Below are positions 16,898 through 24,747 of a stretch of 64,000 nucleotides of DNA, piece by piece. Both the position numbers and the translations under genes were made by a program. The notes under the pieces were generated by a model. The model had not been told where the DNA came from. It made no database searches and worked only from the letters and a program-made list of their open reading frames with translations. Source of the DNA: Micrococcales bacterium. Lineage in GTDB: Bacteria > Actinomycetota > Actinomycetes > Actinomycetales > Microbacteriaceae. Within the stretch, counting starts at the first letter, position 1, and each line of letters starts with the position of its first letter. Location: positions 33,665 to 97,664 of the forward strand of contig JAFKIY010000007.1 in NCBI GenBank assembly GCA_017306245.1, written 5' to 3'.

Positions 16898-16981
16898 CTA
16901 CTGGCAGCTGTCGCACTGCAGAAGATCCATTGGGTCGACGGGAACTGAGTAACCGCCAACGCTGTCGGTGTCGTTCTCCAT
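16898..16981 (-). CDS. Unrecognised 27-aa peptide ending QCDSCQ
   Basis: A short frame with all the marks of a gene: ATG at 16981, AGGAGG five bases upstream, a promoter 75 bases upstream and a dedicated terminator. The peptide is acidic at the start (MENDTDSVGGYS), then VPVDPMDLLQCDSCQ, with a CxxC pair at the extreme C-terminus. There is no signal peptide and no membrane segment. The CxxC could bind a metal or form a disulfide; a ribosomally made precursor peptide is another option, though no modifying enzyme is adjacent. Family not recognised; function unknown. Confidence 0.75.
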   Translation of the reverse strand: MENDTDSVGGYSVPVDPMDLLQCDSCQ

Positions 16982-17008
16982 GGTGACCTCCTAAGTCTGT
17001 ATTTGAAA

Positions 17009-17038
17009 ACCGGAAACTGGATAGGAACCAATTCCGGT
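17009..17038 (-). promoter_or_regulatory. Leader hairpin upstream of the 27-aa gene
   Basis: In the minus-strand transcript ACCGGAA (17038-17032) can pair with TTCCGGT (17015-17009), loop 16 bases, followed by TTTC. This is a weak terminator-like hairpin between promoter and Shine-Dalgarno, compatible with attenuation or with an RNA-level switch. Confidence 0.45.
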
Positions 17039-17054
17039 CCCCACGTGGTGTCCT

Positions 17055-17098
17055 ACTATATAACGGGAATCACACCTGTGTCATTCCCCTACATGTAG
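17055..17098 (-). promoter_or_regulatory. Promoter and dyad operators of the 27-aa gene
   Basis: Reading on the minus strand: ATGACA (-35, 17084-17079), 18-base spacer, TATAGT (-10, 17060-17055). GAATCACAC and GTGTCATTC (17067-17075 and 17078-17086) form a 9+9 dyad with one mismatch that overlaps the -35 box, and the perfect 10-bp palindrome CTACATGTAG (17089-17098) lies just upstream. The layout suggests a repressor and possibly a second regulator. Confidence 0.6.
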
Positions 17099-17291
17099 TG
17101 TTTTCGGCGTGTCGCGAACTTTTTTCCAGAATACGCGGCGCCACCGACATTAGGGGCGGCACGCAACCCGGATTGCGGCCTGCCAGCCCTGTCTCGGATA
17201 GTGTTTTGATTCAGGGTTCCCTGGCCGTCCTCACAAGTGCATCCCCTCCCGCTGACGATGGGGAACCGAGACAAGCAGAGCGGAGCCAAAG
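17099..17291 (+). other. Intergenic region before the GntR-fusion regulator
   Basis: About 190 bases containing the promoter area of the rightward regulator gene. GGATAGTGTTTTGATTC near 17197-17213 is AT-richer and could hold a -10 element, but I cannot assign a -35 with confidence. No further gene is visible. Confidence 0.4.
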
Positions 17292-18737
17292 TTGAACGCT
17301 GAGCCGTCGCCTGTGGATCCGAGTCAGCCGATCCCGGTCTTCGCGCAGTTGAAGGCGCACCTCATCAAGTCCATCATCCGGGGCCAATTCGGTACCGATG
17401 GTCAACTGCCTACCGAGGTGGAGTTATGCTCCACCTACTCGATCAGCAGGACGCCGGTCCATCGCGCACTCACCGAACTCGCCGACGAGGGTGCCGTCAT
17501 CCGACATCGTCGCCGCGGGACCTTCGTCAATCCGCACTGGGTCGTCCGACACGCGTCATCCCGCGCAGTCAGAGTGGTCGTCCCAGAAGGGCCCTGGATA
17601 GACATCGTCAAGCATGACGCCCCGGAGGACCTCTCCCCGTCTCTCGCGGTTGTCGATCTGGCGTCACTGCACGAACACCTGACCAGGGGCGTCGCGAGTG
17701 GGCTGGCACCCGACCTGGCATTGGTGGACTCCGTCTGGGTATCCGAGTTCGCGAGTGCTGGCTTCCTGCGTCCACTCGACGATCTTGACCCGGCGTGGAC
17801 GGAGAACGAGTATAAAAAGGAATTCGCACCTGCCTTCGTCGAATCGCACCTGATGGACGGTCATACGATGGCCGCCCAGGCGGAGGCGGATGTCGCGGGA
17901 CTGTGGTTCGACCGTGCCGTACTTGAGCGCTGCGGGATTGCTCCTCCTCGAACTTGGCAGGAGCTCACCGACGCATTCTCGGTGCTGGCAGCGGCGGGAA
18001 AGCTAGCGCCACTGGGAATGCCTGCCGGCCCGGCCGCCGGCGAGGCCGCGAGCTTCACCCTCCTCGGGCTGCTTGCATCCAACGGAGCGGCCGTCCTCGA
18101 CGATCGCGGCATCACGCTCCATCTCGACGAGGCCGTGAAGGCGCTCGAGTTCGTTCGATCCCTCGTCGACAGCGGTGCCCTTTCCGTCGAGGCCGTCACG
18201 GCCGAACGGGAGCGGCCGATGAAGTTGCTCGCGTCCGGCGATGTCGTCTTCGCGCTCGGTGGAAGCTACGAGTTGCCAGCTTTGGCCGGAGCGCGCGAGA
18301 TCAGCCAAGAAGCCGCCTGGGAGCATTTCGGATTCGTCCGCACGCCTGTCGGCCCAGGGCCCCGCAATGCCGTGCTTGCCGGTGGCATGGCCTTCGCAAT
18401 CTTTCGGCAATCCGATCGCCCGGAACTCGCAATGCACTTGCTCCGATCCCTCGTGTCGCCGTCGTCGCAGCTCAGGATGGCGAGATCGACCGGGCAGATG
18501 CCGTCTCGCACGTCGGTCATGCATGGACTCACCGGGAACGAGTCCCTCCCGGCCCAGTCGGCGCGGATGCTGCAGGGGGCCGTTGTCCGCCCGCGCGTAC
18601 CGTCGTATGATCGGGTGTCCCAACAGCTCCAGGGCATGCTCGCGGATGTGATCCTTGGGCGGCAGGCTCCCGCGCTGGCGGCCGCTCACACGTCGGAGCT
18701 TATTGCTGCGATCACCGGTCTTCGCTTGGCCGATTAA
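17292..18737 (+). CDS. GntR DNA-binding domain fused to a solute-binding-protein domain (regulator)
   Basis: The product (481 aa) starts at TTG 17292 with GGAG six bases upstream. Residues about 10-80 are a GntR winged helix (PVFAQLKAHLIKSIIRGQFG; LPTEVELCSTYSISRTPVHR; RRRGTFVNP). The rest, from about 95, resembles an ABC sugar-binding protein of family 1: LAPDLALVDSVWVSEFASAG, LRPLDDLDPAWTENEY, AEADVAGLWFDRAVLERCGI, PRTWQELTDAF, and C-terminal TGQMPSRTSVM. There is no signal peptide, so it is cytosolic. The obvious reading is a transcription factor that senses a sugar with a periplasmic-binding fold. Probable target: the transporter promoter at 23.3 kb. Confidence 0.82.
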   Translation: MNAEPSPVDPSQPIPVFAQLKAHLIKSIIRGQFGTDGQLPTEVELCSTYSISRTPVHRALTELADEGAVIRHRRRGTFVNPHWVVRHASSRAVRVVVPEGPWIDIVKHDAPEDLSPSLAVVDLASLHEHLTRGVASGLAPDLALVDSVWVSEFASAGFLRPLDDLDPAWTENEYKKEFAPAFVESHLMDGHTMAAQAEADVAGLWFDRAVLERCGIAPPRTWQELTDAFSVLAAAGKLAPLGMPAGPAAGEAASFTLLGLLASNGAAVLDDRGITLHLDEAVKALEFVRSLVDSGALSVEAVTAERERPMKLLASGDVVFALGGSYELPALAGAREISQEAAWEHFGFVRTPVGPGPRNAVLAGGMAFAIFRQSDRPELAMHLLRSLVSPSSQLRMARSTGQMPSRTSVMHGLTGNESLPAQSARMLQGAVVRPRVPSYDRVSQQLQGMLADVILGRQAPALAAAHTSELIAAITGLRLAD

Positions 18738-18778
18738 GCAGGTGAACACTGTAGGATCGCCGACCACAAGCGTTTATT

Positions 18779-20350
18779 TCACTTCTCCGTCAGCAGGGCA
18801 CATGTTCGCAGCGCGACATGGATGTCGAGGCTCCTCGGACCTCGACGCCACTCTGGCAACAGTCGGTCGAGGCTATCAAGCCGTTGACGCACCGTGTTCT
18901 CGTGGATCCTGAGCCGTACCGCGACCGTCGAAACCGAACCATGCGCATCCAGGTACGCCAGGGCTGTCTCGCGAAGGATTCTGTCGCGATTGGCTGCGCC
19001 AGCGATCGGCCCGAGCTGTGCGTCAACGAATCCCTTCGCACCATCGGAGGTGTCGCCGATCGCGAAGGCGACCACCCCGAGGTTTGATCGCCGGGTGATC
19101 TCGTTCGCTCGCCCCAGGCTCCGCATTGCCCTGGTCACCAGTAATGCTTCTGTGTAGCCGGCTGCGAGGCCCGAGCTCGAAGGCGTCGACGCGACTCCCC
19201 CGTAGTGGCGATAGTCGATCAAGACCCGCGACAATCTCGAAAGCACGTCCCCGTCCGCTCGAGAAATCACGATCAGGCTGCCGCGCCGTAACGCCGAGAT
19301 CGCCTGCGTCCCCAGCTCGCGACGGACGTCTGACAAGGCGGAGCGCGGGGCTAACGCACCCTCGATGTCCACCACGACTACCTGAAGATCGCCGCTACCG
19401 GAAAGCCCCGTCTTCAGTTCTCCGCCCGACTTGCGAGACGAAGGGTCCACGAGTCGTTCGACCAGTTCCGACTCTCGGAGGTGACGCGCATCCTCGATCG
19501 CATTCTCGTAGAGCAGAGCGATGGAGAGGTAGTTCGCTGCCACTGGAGCGAGATTCGCGATCAGTCGAGCATCAGAACCCGCGAACTCGATCGCCACACC
19601 CGGTCGCAGCGGGATTACGGTACCGACAGCAGGAGGCTCGCCCGAGTCTTCAGCAAGACGGACGGAACCGCCAAGGATGCTCGTCGCAATTTTGATGAGT
19701 TCGGACGACCCCTTGCCTGCGGCCAGCGCCGAGGCGAACCGCTCGGACAACCGCAGGCGGTCTATCGACGCCGAGGCCGAGTCGCGTAGACGCGCGAGCT
19801 CCTCATTGAAGGCTCTCTGCTGGTCTGCGATCTCGCGGCGGAGGAGATAGATCTCAATGGCGGCAGAGCCGATGAGCGCCGCCTCCTCGAGCAGAGCACG
19901 CTGTTTGGTGGAGAAGTGACCGGCGACGCGGTTGGCGACGGTTAACGCGCCGACGACGTTTCCACCCGCTCGAAGTGGCGTTCCGAGGATGGCGCGCACT
20001 CCCTCTTCGTTGACCGCGACGTCAACGGCCTCGATGTGCAGTTTCGCGAGATCCGGAAGGTAGTCGGGACTCTCCGTGGTGACGCCAGCGGCCGCCATGC
20101 CGAGCACTCCCGTGCCGATCGGCATGCGGATCGATCCGTACGCTGTTGTTCGAACCCCGTCGCAGAAGCGGATGCACGTCTCGCTCGATGCGGGGTCGTT
20201 CAGGCTCACATAGGCGAGGTCACAGCCCAAACCAGCGCGCACTCTCCTCACCAGACCCGTCACGATCAGATCCGAATCGTGCAACGCCGTCAGGTCTTGA
20301 GCGACCGAGTGCACTAGCTCGGCGGCATCCATGATCCTCCTCATACTCAT
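18779..20350 (-). CDS. GAF-domain regulator with PucR/CdaR-type C-terminal HTH
   Basis: The product is about 523 aa from the ATG at 20350; ATGs at 20344 and 20332 and a GTG at 20362 are alternatives (AGGAGG sits only three bases before 20332). A GAF domain covers about 15-170 (LVHSVAQDLTALHDSDLIVT; GILGTPLRAGGNVVGALTVAN equivalents), then a coiled segment, a central PucR-like region, and a C-terminal HTH_30: ETALAYLDAHGSVSTVAVRL and IHENTVRQRLDSLDRLLP. These proteins activate catabolic operons on binding a small molecule. It is divergent from the alcohol dehydrogenase gene, its likely target. Confidence 0.82.
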   Translation of the reverse strand: MSMRRIMDAAELVHSVAQDLTALHDSDLIVTGLVRRVRAGLGCDLAYVSLNDPASSETCIRFCDGVRTTAYGSIRMPIGTGVLGMAAAGVTTESPDYLPDLAKLHIEAVDVAVNEEGVRAILGTPLRAGGNVVGALTVANRVAGHFSTKQRALLEEAALIGSAAIEIYLLRREIADQQRAFNEELARLRDSASASIDRLRLSERFASALAAGKGSSELIKIATSILGGSVRLAEDSGEPPAVGTVIPLRPGVAIEFAGSDARLIANLAPVAANYLSIALLYENAIEDARHLRESELVERLVDPSSRKSGGELKTGLSGSGDLQVVVVDIEGALAPRSALSDVRRELGTQAISALRRGSLIVISRADGDVLSRLSRVLIDYRHYGGVASTPSSSGLAAGYTEALLVTRAMRSLGRANEITRRSNLGVVAFAIGDTSDGAKGFVDAQLGPIAGAANRDRILRETALAYLDAHGSVSTVAVRLRIHENTVRQRLDSLDRLLPEWRRGPRSLDIHVALRTCALLTEK

Positions 20351-20366
20351 GGTGGAATTCACATAA

Positions 20367-20414
20367 GCGTACGAGGAATTGGCCGAAATCTACATAGACA
20401 TTGCTCGTATTGTG
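20367..20414. promoter_or_regulatory. Divergent control region, PucR-type regulator / alcohol dehydrogenase
   Basis: Roughly 100 AT-richer bases separate the two starts. TACGAG near 20370 and CTCGTA near 20404 form spaced inverted half-sites, and CGTATTGT near 20407 could be a -10 for the rightward operon. I could not fix a convincing -35. Regulator binding here is inferred from the divergent layout. Confidence 0.3.
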
Positions 20415-20451
20415 TCCCGAGAATGGCTTCACCCTGATGTGAGGACGATCG

Positions 20452-21570
20452 ATGAAGATCCGCGGTGCAGTGCTCAGTTCACGTGGCTCGGAACCCCCGT
20501 ACGTCAACAGCTTGCCGCTGGCGATTGAGGAACTTGAGCTCGATGCTCCTGGTGAAACAGAGGTGCTCGTGCGCATCGAGGCGGCCGGGATCTGCCACTC
20601 CGATCTGTCCGTTGTCGATGGAAGTCGCGAACGTCCGCTGCCGATGCTTCTCGGTCACGAGGCGGCGGGGATCGTCGTGGGGCTCGGTGGACCGGCGTCA
20701 AGTGTAGAGATCGGCCGGCGAGTGGTCGCCTCCTTCCTCCCGCGATGCGGTGTGTGTTCCGCTTGCCGAACCGGCGGGCGTCTGCCGTGCATTCCCGGTT
20801 CGGCGGCCAACACGGAAGGGGCGCTCCTCGCAGGTGGGCGGAGACTTCATCTCCATGGCGTCCCTGTCGCTCATCATCTTGGCGTGTCGGGCTTCGCAAC
20901 CCACGCGGTTATGGACATTCGCTCCGTCGTCCCCGTGGGTGACGACATCCCTCCTGACATCGCAGCTGTTCTGGGCTGTGCCGTCCTCACCGGTGGGGGT
21001 GCCGTGCTCAATGTAGGCAGGCCCGAGCGTGGTCAAACGGTGGCGATCGTCGGTCTCGGCGGAGTCGGTATGGCCGCGCTCCTCGTTGCCATGTCAATCG
21101 AAGGGATCACCGTCGTCGGGGTGGACTCCAACCCCGACAAGGTCGCAAGGGCGCTCGCACTCGGGGCGACTCGATCGATGACGGCGGACGAGGCGCTCGA
21201 AGGCGGGTTCTCGGCGGCGGTCGTCGTCGAATGTGCGGGGGCTGCGCGCGCCTTCGAAACAGCAGTATGCATCACTGCCCCCGGAGGCCGGACCGTCAGC
21301 ATTGGGCTGCCAGCGCCCACCGCTGAGGTGCGATTCTCCCCCCTCAGACTCGTCGCCGAGGCGCGCGAGATCGTCGGAAGCTACCTCGGCTCCGCGATCC
21401 CCTCACGTGACATCCCGTTCTATGAGAGTCTATGGCGAGCGGGCAGACTTCCCGTGGAGGACCTGATCACCTCGCACATCCCGCTTTCCGAGATCAATCG
21501 CGGCCTCGACGCTCTGGCGAGCGGAGATGTCCTGCGACAGATTGTCGAGTTCCCGGGAGTGGCGGCATGA
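20452..21570 (+). CDS. Zinc-dependent alcohol dehydrogenase
   Basis: Medium-chain alcohol dehydrogenase of 372 aa. Catalytic-zinc ligands are in AGICHSDLSVVDG (Cys) and LLGHEAAGIV (His-Glu). The structural-zinc loop is PRCGVCSACRTGGRLPC with four Cys. The NAD-binding motif is VAIVGLGGVGMAALLVA near 200. The overall form is like the class III/aryl-alcohol branch. It should interconvert an alcohol and its aldehyde with NAD(H). First gene of a run whose next member overlaps it by ATGA. Confidence 0.9.
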   Translation: MKIRGAVLSSRGSEPPYVNSLPLAIEELELDAPGETEVLVRIEAAGICHSDLSVVDGSRERPLPMLLGHEAAGIVVGLGGPASSVEIGRRVVASFLPRCGVCSACRTGGRLPCIPGSAANTEGALLAGGRRLHLHGVPVAHHLGVSGFATHAVMDIRSVVPVGDDIPPDIAAVLGCAVLTGGGAVLNVGRPERGQTVAIVGLGGVGMAALLVAMSIEGITVVGVDSNPDKVARALALGATRSMTADEALEGGFSAAVVVECAGAARAFETAVCITAPGGRTVSIGLPAPTAEVRFSPLRLVAEAREIVGSYLGSAIPSRDIPFYESLWRAGRLPVEDLITSHIPLSEINRGLDALASGDVLRQIVEFPGVAA

Positions 21571-22379
21571 ATTCGACGCTGTCGTCACGAACGATCCGGA
21601 CCGCGGACGGACTCGGGCTCCACCTCGAGGGGAGCGGCCGTCCGCGATGGCTGATGCTTCATGGCTTAGGGTATGCGAGTTGGGAGGCCCATTCTCTCCG
21701 CCGAGAGTTCGGGGAGGGGCTCTGGAGCCTCGACAATCGCGGCACCGGGCACTCCGATGCGTTCGAACGGCAGTGCTCCATTGATCAACTCGCGGAAGAT
21801 GCGGCTGTCGCTATCGACGACCTTCGCGAGCGCGTGATTGTCATCGGGCATTCCATGGGCGGCTACATCGCTCAACGGTTGGCGCAGAAGCATCCAGACG
21901 CGGTCGCGGGGCTGGTGCTCATGGGGACGAGTCCCGGAGGGCCGCGCTCCGAGCCTGTGCCGACATCCACCGTCGAGGCCTGGCAGGAAGCGGCTGGCGG
22001 GACTGCCGCTGACTATGCCCGGCGGACGATGCCACTCTCCTTCCGGCCGGGTTGGACCCACGAGCACCGGGAACTCTTCGAGCAGTTGCTGGCGGCACGG
22101 CTGACTCATCCGACACCGCAGTCGACGTGGCGGGCCCAGTTCGATGCGTGCCAGGAGTTCTTGGCCAAGGGTATTGCGCCGGGATCGATATCGGTACCGG
22201 CTCTCGTCATCCACGGTTCCGCCGACCGTGTCGTTCCCGTCGGCAACGGGCGCCTTCTCGCTGCGGAGCTTCCTGTTGCCCGGTACTACGAGGTCGCCGA
22301 CGCCGGTCACCTCGTCCACCTCGAGGAACCCGTCCTCGTCGCCGATCTGATCTGGACCTTCACCACCGAACACACCTAG
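21567..22379 (+). CDS. Alpha/beta hydrolase (catabolic cluster, first copy)
   Basis: The product (270 aa) has the alpha/beta-hydrolase core: LMLHGLGYASWEAH oxyanion region, nucleophile elbow GHSMGGYIAQRL (Ser), acid Asp in VIHGSADRVVPVG and His in VADAGHLVHLEEP. It starts inside the dehydrogenase stop (ATGA), so the two are translationally coupled. Ester, lactone or C-C bond hydrolysis cannot be told apart from sequence. The substrate is probably the same aromatic or terpenoid-type compound handled by the cluster. Confidence 0.87.
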   Translation: MNSTLSSRTIRTADGLGLHLEGSGRPRWLMLHGLGYASWEAHSLRREFGEGLWSLDNRGTGHSDAFERQCSIDQLAEDAAVAIDDLRERVIVIGHSMGGYIAQRLAQKHPDAVAGLVLMGTSPGGPRSEPVPTSTVEAWQEAAGGTAADYARRTMPLSFRPGWTHEHRELFEQLLAARLTHPTPQSTWRAQFDACQEFLAKGIAPGSISVPALVIHGSADRVVPVGNGRLLAAELPVARYYEVADAGHLVHLEEPVLVADLIWTFTTEHT

Positions 22380-22393
22380 AAAGGAAACTCATC

Positions 22394-23230
22394 ATGCCCA
22401 CCATCGAAGTCGAACCGGGTGTCGCATTACACTACGAAGACCGCGGAGAAGGCGCTCCCATCGTCTTCCTTCACGGGTGGGGCGGGAGTGCCGAGGTCTG
22501 GGATCTTCAGGTTCTCGACCTCGCACCAGCGTACCGCTGCATCACGGTCGACCTACGCGGACACGGTGACTCGGACAAGCCCTGGGCGGACTACACCTAC
22601 GACCTCTTCGTCCAGGATATCGCCCTGCTGATCGACAAGCTCGGCCTCGAGGGCGTCACCCTCGTCGGATGGTCCATGGGCGGTCACATCGCCCTGAAGT
22701 TCGCGCACGAGCACCCTGAAAAGCTGGCCCGGGTTGTGGTGACGGGCAGCGGGCCGCGATTCTGGCAGGCGGACGATGCTCCTTACGGCACTCCCGCAGC
22801 CGATGTCGACGGCCTCGTGGATGCAGTGAGGACGTCACGCACCGAGACCATCGCCGGCCTCTACGGGAACAACTTCCATCGCACCGACCTGGCCCCGACC
22901 AAGGACTGGTTCGTCCAGATCGGCTGGAAAGTTCCCGCGTTCGTTGGACTGGCGAGCTTCCAGGCAATTATTGACAACGACCTGCGCGACGCACTCCCGT
23001 CGCTGCAACTGCCCGTCCACATCTTCTCGGGCCGCTACGACCTCATCTGGGACCCGCGGTGGAGCGAGGAGGCGCATCGCCTGCTGCCGGACTCGACACT
23101 CACGTTCTTCGAGAACAGCGGGCATGTCGCCTTCGTAGAAAATCGCGCTGAGTGGAATTCCACGCTCGTCGACATCCTCGAGGGTCGTCGACCGGCCGAG
23201 TCCGTCGGCACTGTCGAGCCGACGGATTAG
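22394..23230 (+). CDS. Alpha/beta hydrolase (catabolic cluster, second copy)
   Basis: The product (278 aa) begins MPTIEVEPGVALHYEDRGEG at the ATG at 22394, with AAAGGAAA upstream. HGWGGSAEVWD, GWSMGGHIALKF (nucleophile Ser), FSGRYDLIWDPRW (Asp) and ENSGHVAFVENR (His) complete the triad. The pattern is close to the haloperoxidase/arylesterase branch, different from the preceding hydrolase. It lies 14 bases after it and is followed by a terminator that separates it from the transporter genes. Confidence 0.87.
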   Translation: MPTIEVEPGVALHYEDRGEGAPIVFLHGWGGSAEVWDLQVLDLAPAYRCITVDLRGHGDSDKPWADYTYDLFVQDIALLIDKLGLEGVTLVGWSMGGHIALKFAHEHPEKLARVVVTGSGPRFWQADDAPYGTPAADVDGLVDAVRTSRTETIAGLYGNNFHRTDLAPTKDWFVQIGWKVPAFVGLASFQAIIDNDLRDALPSLQLPVHIFSGRYDLIWDPRWSEEAHRLLPDSTLTFFENSGHVAFVENRAEWNSTLVDILEGRRPAESVGTVEPTD

Positions 23231-23253
23231 CCGACTCTAAGAAAGCATCGGGG

Positions 23254-23281
23254 CCGCTGCAGTACGTCGTCACTGCAGCGG
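23254..23281 (+). terminator. Terminator between the dehydrogenase/hydrolase genes and the transporter genes
   Basis: CCGCTGCAGT (23254-23263) and ACTGCAGCGG (23272-23281) form a perfect 10-bp stem with an 8-base loop, followed by TTTCTCCTT. Confidence 0.82.
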
Positions 23282-23331
23282 TTTCTCCTTGGGGTCGCCA
23301 TCACGAAATAAAGCGTCACAACATCACCCTC

Positions 23332-23380
23332 TTGACAAGCGCTGCCGAGTAGATCATTATTTGTTACTGCGCAGTAACAA
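23332..23380 (+). promoter_or_regulatory. Promoter with perfect 20-bp operator before the importer genes
   Basis: TTGACA (23332-23337), 17-base spacer, CATTAT (23355-23360), directly followed by the perfect palindrome TTGTTACTGCGCAGTAACAA (23361-23380), which covers the expected transcription start. This is the classic place for a repressor operator. Candidate binder: the GntR-type fusion encoded at 17.3 kb. Ribosome binding site GGAGGA lies at about 23405. Confidence 0.82.
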
Positions 23381-23415
23381 TTGTTGACCGGCACCTTATT
23401 TTTTGGAGGAAAGCA

Positions 23416-24744
23416 ATGAGCGTTCGATTTCACACGACAGCACGACGGCGGATCCTAGCTGTCATAACGGCTGCAGCAACGACGAGTCTCGTTCTCGCCG
23501 GTTGCAGTACCGGCAATTCGGGATCCCCCGGCACGGGTTCCGATAAGAACCCCTCAGGCACGATTCGAGTTCTCTACAACTGGAGCGGAGCAGAGGGCGA
23601 CGCCTTCCAGGCAGCCGTCGACGGTTTCACCGCGAAGTATCCGGATGTCAAAGTTAAGCTCGACAACGTTCCGTTCGCCGAGACACAGTCCACGCTCACC
23701 AAACAGTTCGCGGCAGGCAACCCACCCGACGTCTCCGCCGCCCTCCCGGGCATCGTGAGTGCCTTGTCGGCTCAAGGGCTACTCATGAACCTCGACTCAA
23801 TGTGGAACGCGTGGCAAGACTCCGGCGAATACAACGACTCGTTGCGCGCGATAGCCGCGGGCAGCGACGGCCACACAGACGCCGTGTACTTCAAGGGAAA
23901 CGTCAACGGGCTCATCTGGTACCGCACCTCGAAAGTCACTGACGCCGGTCTCAAAGTCCCACCCGGGTCGTGGGATGAGTTCCTCGCCATGCTGGATGCG
24001 GCCAAGGCCACTGGCCACGCTCCGTTCAGCGTCGGCGCGAAGGATGTCTGGGTCCCGACCCAGTGGGTCGACCCGATCATCCTCAACGTGGCTGGCGGCA
24101 AGAAGTTCGGGCAACTGCAGCGCGGCGAGATCGGCTGGAATGACCCGGCCATCGTAAAGAGCTTCACCGTGCTGAACGATCTGATCACAAAGTACTGGCC
24201 GTCAAACGCCCTAGACACCGGGTTCGCGGACGAGACCTGCGGCTGGGTGACCGGCGACCACTTCTTCGCGAACAATGGTGCCTTCGTCAATGGGATCGTC
24301 GCCTCGTGCGATTCCAGCCTCAAGCCCGGCGACGACTATACCTTCTTCACGATGCCCTCGTTCTCCGGAAGCGGTACGCCCGGGGTGGCGGTGAGCGGCG
24401 ACCTCTTCCTTGGTGCAAAGAGCTCTAAGAACCCCGTCGCCACCAAGGCCTTCCTGAAGTACCTCGGTTCGGTGGAGGGGCAGTCCATCTGGGCGAAGCG
24501 CGGCGGGTACGTCGCCCCGAACATGAAGGTTCCGTCCTCTGTATACCCGACAGTCAACGATCAGCGTGCCGCCGAGCTCTGGCCGAAGGACGCCAGCACG
24601 GTCGCCGGCTACGACCTCGACGACTGGATCGGAGGCGAGATCCAGTCAAAGTACCGCAACGCGCTGGACGATCTCATCCGTTCACATGACGTTGACGCGT
24701 TCATCGCCACGATGACGACGGTAGATACTCGATCGGGCAAGTAG
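23416..24744 (+). CDS. Extracellular solute-binding lipoprotein of a CUT1-type sugar importer
   Basis: The product (442 aa) has a lipoprotein signal: basic start, hydrophobic run and lipobox LVLAGC, so it is anchored outside the membrane. The mature part is family-1 solute binding (GTIRVLYNWSGAEGDAFQAA; DGFTAKYPDVKVKLDNVPF; TKQFAAGNPPDVSAALPG; WDEFLAMLDAAKATG). GGAGGA precedes the ATG. It delivers a carbohydrate or glycoside to the two permeases encoded downstream. Expression is probably under the 20-bp palindrome upstream. Confidence 0.93.
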   Translation: MSVRFHTTARRRILAVITAAATTSLVLAGCSTGNSGSPGTGSDKNPSGTIRVLYNWSGAEGDAFQAAVDGFTAKYPDVKVKLDNVPFAETQSTLTKQFAAGNPPDVSAALPGIVSALSAQGLLMNLDSMWNAWQDSGEYNDSLRAIAAGSDGHTDAVYFKGNVNGLIWYRTSKVTDAGLKVPPGSWDEFLAMLDAAKATGHAPFSVGAKDVWVPTQWVDPIILNVAGGKKFGQLQRGEIGWNDPAIVKSFTVLNDLITKYWPSNALDTGFADETCGWVTGDHFFANNGAFVNGIVASCDSSLKPGDDYTFFTMPSFSGSGTPGVAVSGDLFLGAKSSKNPVATKAFLKYLGSVEGQSIWAKRGGYVAPNMKVPSSVYPTVNDQRAAELWPKDASTVAGYDLDDWIGGEIQSKYRNALDDLIRSHDVDAFIATMTTVDTRSGK

Positions 24745-24747
24745 CCC

